Shown here in pieces: positions 23,595 through 31,080 of a DNA stretch of 38,965 nucleotides. Location of the stretch: NCBI RefSeq assembly GCF_902506575.1, contig NZ_LR732544.1, forward strand, positions 298,152-337,116, given 5' to 3'. Position numbers and translations under genes: made by a program. The stretch comes from Streptomyces mexicanus. Its GTDB lineage: Bacteria; Actinomycetota; Actinomycetes; Streptomycetales; Streptomycetaceae. The notes beneath the pieces were generated by a model, which saw only the letters and a list, made by a program, of their open reading frames with translations, was not told where the DNA came from and did no database searches. Positions within the stretch are counted from its first letter, which is position 1. Each line of letters starts with the position of its first letter.

Positions 23595-23916
23595 CGCCCG
23601 CCTCCCTGAGCTTGTCGATGCGTGACGAGAGGTACTCCCACTTTTCCCAGAACTTCGCGAGTTCTGTGCGTCCGGCGTCGTTGAGCGCGTAGAACTTGCG
23701 CGGCGGACCGACCCCGGACGGTCGCTTCGTCACCTGGACGAGCCCGTTCCTCTCCAGTCGCAGCAAGATGGTGTACACCGTGCCCTCGATGACGTCGGTG
23801 AAGCCGAGTTCGTTCAGCCGGCGCGTGATGGCGTACCCGTAGGTTTCCTCGCTGCCGATGATTTCGAGCACGCACCCTTCGAGCGTGCCCTTCAGCATCT
23901 CCGTCAGGTCGTCCAC
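23359..23916 (-). CDS. PadR family regulator with probable out-of-frame C-terminal extension
   Basis: Residues 1-108 are a complete PadR protein (MDDLTEMLKGTLEGCVLEIIGSEETYGYAITRRLNELGFTDVIEGTVYTILLRLERNGLVQV, then GPPRKFYALNDAGRTELAKFWEKWEYLSSRIDKLRE) with winged HTH and C-terminal helix. The usual length is about 110 residues. Here the frame runs on for over 70 further residues, Arg/Pro-rich and antisense in character, inside the DUF1048 gene. One additional G in the GGGAGGC run near 23607 would instead end the protein at 23591 as ATGA, overlapping the DUF1048 start. The true gene is probably 23591-23916. It should repress its own operon at the palindrome upstream. Confidence 0.75.
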   Translation of the reverse strand: MDDLTEMLKGTLEGCVLEIIGSEETYGYAITRRLNELGFTDVIEGTVYTILLRLERNGLVQVTKRPSGVGPPRKFYALNDAGRTELAKFWEKWEYLSSRIDKLREAGDELLGEDHRQRSHQAMEGVRGSGRGPAGRPPGGVGADHRPPLPLRGLHRPQPDPNPRRRPGAARSGRGGRAERPRGAR

Positions 23917-23947
23917 TGCGGGTGCCCTTCAGCCGGAACGGTACTAT

Positions 23948-23977
23948 GTGATACCGAGTACCGCTCCACGGTATCAC
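23948..23977. promoter_or_regulatory. PadR-type operator
   Basis: GTGATACCG (23948-23956) and CGGTATCAC (23969-23977) form a perfect 9-bp inverted repeat with a 12-bp spacer, 32 bp upstream of the padR start codon. It is likely the autoregulatory site. Confidence 0.65.
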
Positions 23978-24087
23978 CGAGTAGTGGAACGGCACTGGCG
24001 GTGGCTGCAACCCCGTGCCGAAGGTTCGGTGAGGACCGGTTTCCGTCCGGCGCTGCAACTCGGTCTCACCTGTGCTTGCGGCCCGTC

Positions 24088-25020
24088 TCAGTCCTCTTCG
24101 GTGATGAAGTCGGTCAGCGCGGCAGCGACGGCATCGGGCTGTTCCTCGGGGGTGAAGTGTCCCGCGTTCGGCACGACGATCCCGGTGGTGTGGTCGGCCC
24201 ACGGCCTGACGGAAGCCGCCATGTCGGGGATGGAGCCGTGGCTGCTGGAGATCCCGAGAACCGGGAGGTTCAGGCGCTGCCGTCGCAGCGCTTCGTGGTT
24301 CTTCTGCGCCGACTCGGCGGCGTCCCGGTAGTAGGCCAGGGATGCGCGCAGGCCGCCCTCGGCGGCCACGGACGCGGCGTAGTGCTCGATTTCGGCGTCG
24401 TCGAACGTGTCGGAGGAGAGGGTCTTGACCTTCAGGAACCAGCCGACGTACTCGCGTTCGCGGCCGGTGAGCAGTGTCTCGGGCAGGTCGGGCACGAGGT
24501 GGAAGGCGAAGTGCCAGGTCTTCCATGCCCGCTCGGGGTCGGTCGGGATGGCGTCGGGGAGTGTGATGCCCGGGATGCCGGCGTCGAGCAGTGCCAGGCC
24601 GCGCAGTCGGCTCTGGTGCTTCAGGGCGAGGGAAAAGGCGACCCACGCGCCGATGTCGTGGGCGGCCAGCCAGTATGTCGAGACGCCGAGCGCCTCGACC
24701 GCGGCCTGGACGTGCGCGGCGACGGTGTGTGTGTCGTAGCTGATGTCCGGGCGTTCGGAGTGGCCCTGGCCCGGCAGGTCGATCGCGATGACGTGGAATC
24801 GGTCGGCCAGGTTCGGCATCACCTTGCGCCATGCCCACCAGGTCTGCGGGAACCCCGCGAGCAGCACGACGGCCGGGCCCTCCGGCTGACCGCCCTCGAC
24901 CGCGTGGAGCCGGACGCCGTCCGCGTCGACCCAACGGTGGGTGAAACCGGCCAGGTTGGGCAGCGGCAGGTCGCCGACCGGGTTGCCGGAGGGTCGGGGA
25001 GCGCGTGCGGGGTCATTCAT
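24088..25020 (-). CDS. Alpha/beta hydrolase, epoxide-hydrolase-like
   Basis: A 310-residue alpha/beta hydrolase: VVLLAGFPQTWWAWRKVMPNLADRFHVIAIDLPGQGHSERP, then AAHDIGAWVAFSLAL with nucleophile Asp122. A cap domain follows, then VPNAGHFTPEEQPDAV with the base His288. Aspartate at the nucleophile elbow points to epoxide hydrolase or haloalkane-dehalogenase chemistry, not an esterase. ATG 25020 has GGAGGAG upstream and matches where homology starts; the frame stays open further upstream without merit. It is divergent from a TetR gene with a strong operator, which likely controls it. The next gene on this strand (PadR) has its own operator. Confidence 0.88.
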   Translation of the reverse strand: MNDPARAPRPSGNPVGDLPLPNLAGFTHRWVDADGVRLHAVEGGQPEGPAVVLLAGFPQTWWAWRKVMPNLADRFHVIAIDLPGQGHSERPDISYDTHTVAAHVQAAVEALGVSTYWLAAHDIGAWVAFSLALKHQSRLRGLALLDAGIPGITLPDAIPTDPERAWKTWHFAFHLVPDLPETLLTGREREYVGWFLKVKTLSSDTFDDAEIEHYAASVAAEGGLRASLAYYRDAAESAQKNHEALRRQRLNLPVLGISSSHGSIPDMAASVRPWADHTTGIVVPNAGHFTPEEQPDAVAAALTDFITEED

Positions 25021-25317
25021 GAATCTCCTCCACTGAGGTGAGGTGTGGACGGCGGCCAAGCGTGCCGGACGGGGAACCGGGCATGAGCAGGGTTGCCGAC
25101 GACTCCGGCGACGCAGGCGATGACACGACAGCGGTGGTGAGCGGTCCGAAGCGGAACTACGCGAGCCACACTTCGTACGGCGGGAGCGTCGGTGTTCCGC
25201 CCGCCGTGACGACGATGCAGACGAACGGGATGGCGTCGACCACGGGCACGAGGTGCGCATGTCGCTGCGCTGTGAGGTCTGCGGGGTGTCCGGCCGCGCT
25301 CACGCTTCCACCCTAAC
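25021..25317. other. Divergent intergenic region
   Basis: Between the hydrolase and its TetR regulator. It holds one doubtful 48-residue ORF on the minus strand (25157-25303), and the TetR operator follows at its right edge. Nothing else is recognised. Confidence 0.5.
25157..25303 (-). CDS. Small ORF or gene remnant (48 aa), possibly oxidoreductase C-terminus
   Basis: GTG 25303 with GGAAGC upstream opens a 48-residue frame containing PADLTAQRHAHLVPVVDAIP and ending TLPPYEVWLA. The stretch VVDAIPFVC resembles the NAIPAVC-x-A segment near the end of DapB-like dehydrogenases, so this may be the decayed 3' end of such a gene. It sits 15 bp from the TetR operator and points away from the TetR gene. 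As an intact product it is not recognised. Confidence 0.3.
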   Translation of the reverse strand: MSAAGHPADLTAQRHAHLVPVVDAIPFVCIVVTAGGTPTLPPYEVWLA

Positions 25318-25345
25318 CCATCTTGAACTGATTGGTTCAAGATGG
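25318..25345. promoter_or_regulatory. TetR operator, perfect 11-bp arms
   Basis: CCATCTTGAAC (25318-25328), spacer TGATTG, and GTTCAAGATGG (25335-25345). It is fully symmetric in the arms and lies 46 bp before the TetR start codon. Confidence 0.8.
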
Positions 25346-25390
25346 ATGATGGTCTCCACCAAGAGGGCAGAGCAAGAGGGAGATGCCGGC

Positions 25391-25981
25391 ATGGCGGGCA
25401 AGAAGCAGTTCGATGTCGCCACGGCGCTCGATGCCGCGATGATCCAGTTCTGGCGGGCCGGCTACGCGGAGACGTCGGTGGAGGACCTGTCCCGGGCGAC
25501 CGGACTCAACCGCAGCTCCATCTACTCCTCCCTCGGCGACAAGGACGCGCTTTTCATCCGCTGCCTGGAGCGCTACGCCACGCGTTACGGAGACAAGTAC
25601 GACGCCGCGTTGTCCTGCGCCGCCGACCGGCCCTTGGCGGCCGTGCGGGCGTTCTTCGGCGTCACCCTGGATCGCATCGCGGACCCCGGTCTGCCCGACG
25701 GATGCCTGGTGGCCCAGACCGTCATGGCGACCCCGGTGCTGAGCGCGAGCGTCGCGGCGCGTGCACGGGAGGCGATCGGCTTTCAGCACACACGGCTGCG
25801 CGCCGCGTTGAAGGCCGGCGGACTGCACGACGAGGCGGCCGCGTCCTTCGCGTCACACCTCGCGGCCGTGAACCAGTCCCTCGCCGTCATGAGCAGAGCC
25901 GGAACGAGCGCCGAGGAACTGCGCGCTGTCGTCGACGTCACCCTCGACGCACTGGCGCGGGCTTTCGACGCGAGCGACTGA
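25391..25981 (+). CDS. TetR family transcriptional regulator
   Basis: A 196-residue TetR repressor: FDVATALDAAMIQFWRAGYAETSVEDLSRATGLNRSSIYSSLGDKDALFIRCLERYATRYG is the HTH domain. The C-terminal domain contains GCLVAQTVMATPVLSASVAARAREAIGFQHTRLRAALKAG, as in the AcrR/Mesorhizobium-type TetR group with a GCL motif. ATG 25391 has GAGGGAG 8 nt upstream; in-frame ATGs at 25346 and 25349 overlap or abut the operator and lack a ribosome site. It likely represses itself and the divergent hydrolase gene. Confidence 0.88.
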   Translation: MAGKKQFDVATALDAAMIQFWRAGYAETSVEDLSRATGLNRSSIYSSLGDKDALFIRCLERYATRYGDKYDAALSCAADRPLAAVRAFFGVTLDRIADPGLPDGCLVAQTVMATPVLSASVAARAREAIGFQHTRLRAALKAGGLHDEAAASFASHLAAVNQSLAVMSRAGTSAEELRAVVDVTLDALARAFDASD

Positions 25982-25983
25982 GA

Positions 25984-26005
25984 GGTGTCCGGCAGAGCGG
26001 ACACC
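25984..26005. terminator. Hairpin between convergent TetR and hydrolase genes
   Basis: GGTGTCC (25984-25990) and GGACACC (25999-26005) form a perfect stem with an 8-nt loop, immediately after the TetR stop. Confidence 0.5.
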
Positions 26006-26071
26006 CTCGTCTGCCTGAGCAGAGCCCGCCGAGGGGCCCATGGGCGCGCGCCGGGAACCACCCACGAGGGA

Positions 26072-26911
26072 TTACCGGGGCGGGGTGCGGAGCAAGTCGA
26101 GGACCTCGTGGACGACACGTTCGGGGGCGTCCTCCATGAGGAAGTGGCCGGCCTCGGGGACGACGGCGAGGCGGGCGTTCGGGATGGCGTCGCTGAGCCG
26201 CTTCGCGTAGCGGACGGGCTGCCATTGGTCTTCCTCGCCCCACAGGATGCGGACGGGCATGGTCAGTCGGGTGAGTTCGTCGCTGATCTCGCGGGTGAAC
26301 TTCGAGTCGTAGTGCCGTACTTGGTGTTCGAAGAACGAGACGCGGCCCAGCGTGGATTGATGGGGTGCCAGGTAGGCCTGGAGGACGTCTCCGTCCATGA
26401 GCGTGTGGTCGGTGACGGTCATCTTGAGTTGCCGGGTCAGCAAGGCGTTGAACGCGTCCTGCGGCATGCTCGTGCAGTCGTCCAGGTTCTCGTCGATGAT
26501 CTTCTGCCAGCTCGAAGAGGGCCACGAGTCGTAGCTGACCGTGTCGATCAGCATCAGCCGCCGCACTCGGTCGGGACGGGACAGGGAGAACCGCAGGCCG
26601 ATGGCGCCGCCGATGTCGTGAGCGATGATGGTGACCTGCTCGATGCCCAGCGCGTCGAGGAAGTGTTCCAGGAGGTCCGTCTGCCCGGCGACGGACGTGT
26701 CGCGGTCCACCGGCCGCTCGGAGCGGCCGTATCCCAGGAGATCGTAGGTGACGGTCCGAAAGCCGGCCGCTTCGACGTGCGGTACGACATCGCGCCACTC
26801 ATAGGAGTGCGACGGTGTGCCGTGGATGAAGATCACGGGTTCGCCCCGGCCGCGATCCCGGTACGCCAGGCGCACTCCGTCGACGATGAGGCTGTCGGTC
26901 GCGAGGGTCAT
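26072..26911 (-). CDS. Alpha/beta hydrolase, haloalkane-dehalogenase/epoxide-hydrolase-like
   Basis: A 279-residue alpha/beta hydrolase: VRLAYRDRGRGEPVIFIHGTPSHSYEWRDVVPHVEAAGFRTVTYDLLGYGRSERP, then TIIAHDIGGAIGLRFSLSRP with nucleophile Asp99. MPVRILWGEEDQWQPVRYAKRLSDAIPNARLAVVPEAGHFLMEDAPERV contains the acid region and the base His256. The aspartate nucleophile indicates dehalogenase or epoxide-hydrolase chemistry; the substrate is unknown. ATG 26911 has AAGGAAGG upstream. It is divergent from a TetR gene with a 24-bp palindromic operator between them. Confidence 0.88.
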   Translation of the reverse strand: MTLATDSLIVDGVRLAYRDRGRGEPVIFIHGTPSHSYEWRDVVPHVEAAGFRTVTYDLLGYGRSERPVDRDTSVAGQTDLLEHFLDALGIEQVTIIAHDIGGAIGLRFSLSRPDRVRRLMLIDTVSYDSWPSSSWQKIIDENLDDCTSMPQDAFNALLTRQLKMTVTDHTLMDGDVLQAYLAPHQSTLGRVSFFEHQVRHYDSKFTREISDELTRLTMPVRILWGEEDQWQPVRYAKRLSDAIPNARLAVVPEAGHFLMEDAPERVVHEVLDLLRTPPR

Positions 26912-26986
26912 GGTGCCTTCCTTGGGCTGCCGACGCTGGAGGAAGCGCGACTCGGTAGGTGCTGACCGAGCCGCCGCCACGCCTAC

Positions 26987-27010
26987 ACTAGGTAGACCTG
27001 TCTACCTAGT
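26987..27010. promoter_or_regulatory. TetR operator, 24-bp perfect palindrome
   Basis: ACTAGGTAGAC (26987-26997) and GTCTACCTAGT (27000-27010) are perfectly complementary around CT, in the divergent region between the hydrolase and TetR genes. It ends 14 bp before the TetR ATG. Confidence 0.82.
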
Positions 27011-27024
27011 CGAGCGAGGTTCCG

Positions 27025-27618
27025 ATGAGTGAGACGAAGCGGACACCGGGCACCGGGAGGCGGCGGCCGGCCCGTGAGCGTGTTCTCGCCGCTGCGGCGC
27101 AGCGTTTCTACAGCGACGGGATCACGGCGACCGGCATCGATACGATCACCGCCGAGGCCGGCGTGGCGAAGATGAGCCTGTACAACAATTTCTCCTCCAA
27201 GGCCGAACTCGTCCACGCCTACCTGGACGCCCGGCACGAGCAATGGATGGCGCAGTACCGCTCACGCCTGCAACAGGCCGAAGGCCCCCGCGACGGCGTG
27301 CTGGCCGTCTTCGACGCCTACATCGACAGCGCCACCGGGGACGGATTCCGTGGCTGCGGACTGCTCAACGCCGCCGCGGAAATGCCTGCCGGGGACGAGG
27401 GGCGCGCTCGGGTGCGCCGGCACAAAGAGGAGGTCGAACGCCTGATGGCCGAGCACATCGCGGCCCTGGTGCCCGAGCGTCCCGACATCGCTCGCACCAC
27501 GGCGGAACACCTGTCCTTCCTTCTGGAGGGCGCCATGACACGCGCCGGCCTGGAAGGCGACACCAGCCGTCTGCGGCACGCCCGCGCCATGGCGGCAGCA
27601 CTGCTGGACCAGTTGTGA
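27025..27618 (+). CDS. TetR family transcriptional regulator
   Basis: A 197-residue TetR repressor: RERVLAAAAQRFYSDGITATGIDTITAEAGVAKMSLYNNFSSKAELVHAYLDARHEQW is the HTH domain. The C-terminal domain has FDAYIDSATGDGFRGCGLLNAAAEMPAGDEGRARVRRHKEEVERLMAEHIAALVP and LSFLLEGAMTRAGLEGD, as in the TetR_C type carrying an RGC motif. It should bind the adjacent palindrome and repress the divergent alpha/beta hydrolase gene and itself. It is convergent with the LysR gene. Confidence 0.9.
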   Translation: MSETKRTPGTGRRRPARERVLAAAAQRFYSDGITATGIDTITAEAGVAKMSLYNNFSSKAELVHAYLDARHEQWMAQYRSRLQQAEGPRDGVLAVFDAYIDSATGDGFRGCGLLNAAAEMPAGDEGRARVRRHKEEVERLMAEHIAALVPERPDIARTTAEHLSFLLEGAMTRAGLEGDTSRLRHARAMAAALLDQL

Positions 27619-27736
27619 CCCAGCCAGCCGTCCCCTCGGGGGCGACCAGGCGATCCCGACCGCCCTGCCGGACAGGCCGAAGGCGCAGAGGCAGCCGTAG
27701 CGCCTCGCCCGGACTCGGATCAACGCGCCTGATTGA

Positions 27737-28627
27737 TCAGCCGGGAAGCGATCGAGGCGGAGGTCCGTCCAGGCTGGAACGCTTCGTGTCTTGGCACAGC
27801 GTGCGTGCGGCGGTCACGAACGAGGCGACCAGTGGCCGGCGGTCCTGCTCGACCCAGGCGAGCACCAGGCGGCTGGGCGGCGCGTCGGTCACCGGCAGGC
27901 ACACGAGGCCGGCCGCGAGCGGTTCGACCAGTGATCGGGGGAGTACGCCGAGCATCCGGCCCACCCTGATCATCTGGAGCATCTGGACCACGTCGGCGAC
28001 CTCGGGCCCGGTGCCGTCGCCCCCGGGTACGCCCTTCCAGCGGGGCAGGGCCTCGCCCTCCAGGTCGGACATCCGCACCGAAGTGCGCCCGGCCAGCCGG
28101 TGTCCGGCCGGGACGACGACCATGCGGTCCTCGGTGAGCAGCGTCTCGTGGGCCAGGCCGTCGAGGTCGTCGAACGGCGCGTAGAGCAGGCCGATGTCGG
28201 CCCGGCCGTCGCGCAGGAAGTCGACGCGGTCCGACGGGCCGCTGAACAGGATGTCCACCTGACGGGCGTCGGGCTGCTCGGCGTAAGCAGCCAGGAGCCC
28301 GGAGAGCAGTCCGGCGTCACCACCGGGTTTGAGGACGAGCCGGAGCCGGGCCTGGGTGTCGCCGGCGCGCTGGGCGTATCGGATCGCGGCACTGACCGCG
28401 TTGAGCGCGTGGCGGCCGTGTTCCTGCAACGCCTTTCCGGCCGGGGTGAGTTCGACGTGCCGACTGGAGCGGTCGAAGAGCGGGACACCGAGCCGGGTCT
28501 CGAGCCGTCGGATGGCCTTCGACAGAGCCGGCTGGGCGATCGAGAGCCGGACGGCGGCCCGGCCGAAGTGCAGCTCGTCGGCGAGTGCGATGAAGTACTC
28601 GAGTTCGCGCGTCTCCAGTTGAGCCAT
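27737..28627 (-). CDS. LysR family transcriptional regulator
   Basis: A 296-residue LysR regulator. The HTH is LETRELEYFIALADELHFGRAAVRLSIAQPALSKAIRRLETRLGVPLFDRSSRHVELTPAGKALQEHG. The substrate-binding domain begins LRLVLKPGGDAGLLSGLLAAY and includes DILFSGPSDRVDFLRDGRADIGLLYAPFDDLDGLAHETLLTEDRMVVVPAGHRLAG. The effector is unknown. It is divergent from a 105-residue protein gene over 70 bp that contains a short TCGCC/GGCGA inverted repeat, so it probably controls that gene. Confidence 0.92.
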   Translation of the reverse strand: MAQLETRELEYFIALADELHFGRAAVRLSIAQPALSKAIRRLETRLGVPLFDRSSRHVELTPAGKALQEHGRHALNAVSAAIRYAQRAGDTQARLRLVLKPGGDAGLLSGLLAAYAEQPDARQVDILFSGPSDRVDFLRDGRADIGLLYAPFDDLDGLAHETLLTEDRMVVVPAGHRLAGRTSVRMSDLEGEALPRWKGVPGGDGTGPEVADVVQMLQMIRVGRMLGVLPRSLVEPLAAGLVCLPVTDAPPSRLVLAWVEQDRRPLVASFVTAARTLCQDTKRSSLDGPPPRSLPG

Positions 28628-28639
28628 GCCTCCAGGTTA

Positions 28640-28653
28640 TCGCCGAATGGCGA
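28640..28653. promoter_or_regulatory. Candidate LysR box
   Basis: TCGCC (28640-28644), GAAT, and GGCGA (28649-28653) form a perfect short inverted repeat 13 bp from the LysR start, in the divergent intergenic region. Confidence 0.45.
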
Positions 28654-28697
28654 ACCGGTCTTGGACGCGGGCGCCGTGCGGAGCCGAAAATTGCTGC

Positions 28698-29015
28698 ATG
28701 ATCAACCACACGATGATTGTCTCGTTCGACCAGCCGCTGCCCGACAGCGAGCTGGATCAGTACCTCGCGGATATCGAACAGGTCATGCTCGACTCCGGTT
28801 TCGTGCAGTCGGTCGCCACCGGGCGTCACCTTCCCGTCCCTGGCGAGGAGGCCATTCCGGCCCTGATCGCGACCGCGATCGTGCAAGTGGCCGTCGCCGA
28901 CATGGACGCGCTCGCGAAGGCGTTCACCGCGCCGGGCTTGCACGAGGTCATCGCTCACTGGCAGTCCCGGTACCCGTACAAGGTCGCCTGGGCGAACCAC
29001 GAGGCGCTGGTATGA
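28698..29015 (+). CDS. Conserved small protein of unknown function (LysR-linked)
   Basis: A 105-residue protein: MINHTMIVSFDQPLPDSELDQYLADIEQVMLDSGFVQSVATGRHLPVPGEEAIPALIATAIVQVAVADMDALAKAFTAPGLHEVIAHWQSRYPYKVAWANHEALV. Alternating strands and helices could fit a ferredoxin-like or dimeric alpha/beta-barrel fold, but I recognise no family. No signal or membrane segment is seen. ATG 28698 is chosen where coding character begins; a longer in-frame start (28626) would overlap the LysR start region. It is likely the regulatory target of the divergent LysR protein. Confidence 0.7.
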   Translation: MINHTMIVSFDQPLPDSELDQYLADIEQVMLDSGFVQSVATGRHLPVPGEEAIPALIATAIVQVAVADMDALAKAFTAPGLHEVIAHWQSRYPYKVAWANHEALV

Positions 29016-29711
29016 GCGGCGCTTGCGAACGGCGCGGAAGCACATGACCGGCAGGATCAAGAACATGGCCGGCAGGATGCCGATTCTGGTCCGTCAGAGA
29101 GGAACGACGACGCGTCCGGTCTCGCCGAAAGGTCAGCCTGACGGCTGCCCTCCTGGGAGGCTCGCGGCGGCGGGCGGACGAGCAAGGGCGGCCTTGATCG
29201 AGACCACCGGCCGCTGACCGCGCGTGCCGGCCGCCGGCATGCGGGCTGACCGCCGGACAGGCGGCCGACAGCCCACGGCCTGTCCCGGTACTGAAGAAGA
29301 TCCGGCTCCGTGGGCTCGTCGGCCGCCCCCACACCGGATCCGGCGCCGCGGACGGGGACAGGGCGACGCGCGTGCCAGGAGGGTTCCGGTCGCTCACGGA
29401 GAGTCGGTCGCGCCCGCAATTCGTCCACCACCGTGTCGATCGCCGCCATGGCCGCCGTGCGGTCGAGCTCCGCCCTCGACACGAGCGAGAGGCCCTGGAC
29501 GATGTAGAGCAGGAGCTGCGCCTGGGCCTCGGGGGAGCAGGTGTCCGTGACCTCGCCGACGGCCTGTGCGCGGCGGAGCGCACCCGCGACGATGTCGGTG
29601 AACCGGCGGTACGAGCGGGTGACGATCTTCTCTTGCCCTTGGGGAAACGGCGCGGGTTTCCCTGCGACTGCGATCGGCAGGGGCGTCGGGGCGGAAAGGC
29701 CGGTTTCCTCC
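29016..29711. other. Long region with only a decayed TetR fragment
   Basis: No intact gene is seen. The middle (about 29400-29640, minus strand) carries a recognisable TetR C-terminal fragment. The flanks on both strands show no recognisable homology. Confidence 0.55.
29400..29640 (-). pseudogene. Remnant of a TetR regulator (C-terminal domain)
   Basis: The minus-strand translation reads IVTRSYRRFTDIVAGALRRAQAVGEVTDTCSPEAQAQLLLYIVQGLSLVSRAELDRTAAMAAIDTVVDELRA. This is the usual end of an AcrR-type TetR ligand domain (the QGLS-x-x-SRA-x-x-DR segment). No HTH is found upstream in any frame, and the open frame continues past both ends without family similarity. It is a truncated relic. Confidence 0.5.
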
Positions 29712-30320
29712 TCACTCCACGCGGTGTGACCCGTGGCGGGTGACCCGTAGGTGGACCTCGGTGGGCGGGTCAGGGAGGCCGGTGGATCGGCGGGCGGTGC
29801 GGAGCGGGCCGTCGCAGAGAGTGGCGAGAGTGGCGCCGGGACTGCCCTCAGGGGTGAGGGTGAGCCTGATACGGGTGCGATGGTGGCCTGGTCGGCCGGT
29901 GATGCGTACTGCCGCATCGTCGACACCTGGCAGGGCACCGGCCTCGGCCGCGATCGCGTCGCTGAGCGCGCTGTCGCGCAGTTCGACGCCCTCCTGCGGT
30001 GGTGTGCCGCCGACGGACAGGGAGCCGGGGCGGCGCCGGCTCAGCTGGGTGAGCAGCCACCACAGGGCGAGCGCGGCGGTGAGGACGAGGGCGGCGATGA
30101 CCGCGGGCCACCACCACCAGCCCTGGCTGCTCCAACGGGCCCGGTCGGCGGAGCCGAGCAGGACGTCGCCCGGGGTGGTCAGAGGCCAGCCGGCGGGCGG
30201 GAGCAGAGCATGTCGCCGGTAGAGGTCGAACCCGGCGAAAAGGATCAGCAGTCCGCCACCGAGCAGGACCAGGCCGGCGAGGGCCAGCAGACTGCGGTTG
30301 AGTGCGGATCGCGGCGTCAT
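29712..30320 (-). CDS. amaP: AmaP: alkaline-shock membrane anchor protein
   Basis: A 202-residue membrane protein with two hydrophobic segments: SLLALAGLVLLGGGLLILFAGFDLY near the N-terminus and WWWWPAVIAALVLTAALALWWLL near residues 69-91. A soluble C-terminal domain follows (LSDAIAAEAGALPGVDDAAVRITGRPGHHRTRIRLTLTPEGSPGATLATL, EVHLRVT) with the Asp23-like alternating pattern. In Gram-positives AmaP tethers Asp23 to the membrane. It is the last gene of the minus-strand Asp23/Gls24 operon, 21 bp after the DUF6286 gene. Confidence 0.85.
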   Translation of the reverse strand: MTPRSALNRSLLALAGLVLLGGGLLILFAGFDLYRRHALLPPAGWPLTTPGDVLLGSADRARWSSQGWWWWPAVIAALVLTAALALWWLLTQLSRRRPGSLSVGGTPPQEGVELRDSALSDAIAAEAGALPGVDDAAVRITGRPGHHRTRIRLTLTPEGSPGATLATLCDGPLRTARRSTGLPDPPTEVHLRVTRHGSHRVE

Positions 30321-30341
30321 GGTGCGGGCTCCGGTGCTCAG

Positions 30342-31028
30342 TCAGTCGGTGCGTTGCCGCACCCGTACGACGATACGGGGAGGATGGGCGAGGGCCAGCC
30401 GGTCGCGTTCCTCGTCGAGGACGGCGGTGAGGTCGTCCTTCACCCGCTGAGGGTCGCGGAAGCGGACGACCGCGCGGGCTTTGATGCGATGGCGGCCTAC
30501 CAGGACGTGCGCCGCACCGACTCCGGGGACCCGCATCGCGGCGTCACGCAGCACGTCGGCGGCGCCGTGGCGGTGCAGGAAGGCCCGCACTCGGGGGCAG
30601 CCGGGGGGCAGGCGCAGAGGGAGCCAGCGGCGTTGACCGGGGGTCAGGGCCAGGACGATCAGCCAGACGCCGAGGGCGGCGGCCACGGCGCCTCCCGTCA
30701 GCATCCACACGTTGTCCACGGGGCGGGTGGCCAGTTCGTCCGTCAGAAGCCGTCGCCAGGCCGCTGCCGGACGTCCCGCCCGTACGGCGACGACGTCGAC
30801 CAGCGTCGCGACCGCGGCCACGAGGATCACCGTCGCTACCAGGGACGCCGTGATGCGACGCGCCGACCACTTGCGGTGGGTCCGGTGCCCTCTGCCGGGT
30901 TCACCGGGTGGGAGATCCGTGGTGAACACGTCGCGCTCGGGCGGGTCGGGCCCGTTCGTCGGCGGCATGGCGTCACGACGCGCGGGCGACGCGGAGCCGC
31001 GGCCAGGAAGGCCGGGATCGGGTGTCAT
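30342..31028 (-). CDS. DUF6286 domain membrane protein of the Asp23/Gls24 cluster
   Basis: A 228-residue protein. About 55 hydrophilic residues come first, then two membrane segments (ITASLVATVILVAAVATLVDVVAV and VWMLTGGAVAAALGVWLIVLAL). The C-terminal domain has DAAMRVPGVGAAHVLVGRHRIKARAVVRFRDPQRVKDDLTAVLDEERDRLALAHPPRIVVRVRQ, typical of DUF6286. The family accompanies Asp23/Gls24 genes in actinobacteria, probably as an AmaP-like membrane partner. ATG 31028 has GGAGGG upstream. A downstream Met (MPPTNG) is an alternative start. Confidence 0.83.
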   Translation of the reverse strand: MTPDPGLPGRGSASPARRDAMPPTNGPDPPERDVFTTDLPPGEPGRGHRTHRKWSARRITASLVATVILVAAVATLVDVVAVRAGRPAAAWRRLLTDELATRPVDNVWMLTGGAVAAALGVWLIVLALTPGQRRWLPLRLPPGCPRVRAFLHRHGAADVLRDAAMRVPGVGAAHVLVGRHRIKARAVVRFRDPQRVKDDLTAVLDEERDRLALAHPPRIVVRVRQRTD

Positions 31029-31080
31029 CGCGATCGTCCCTCCTCCACTGGCTGCCCGGTGCCCCGGGCCGTGCGGCCGT

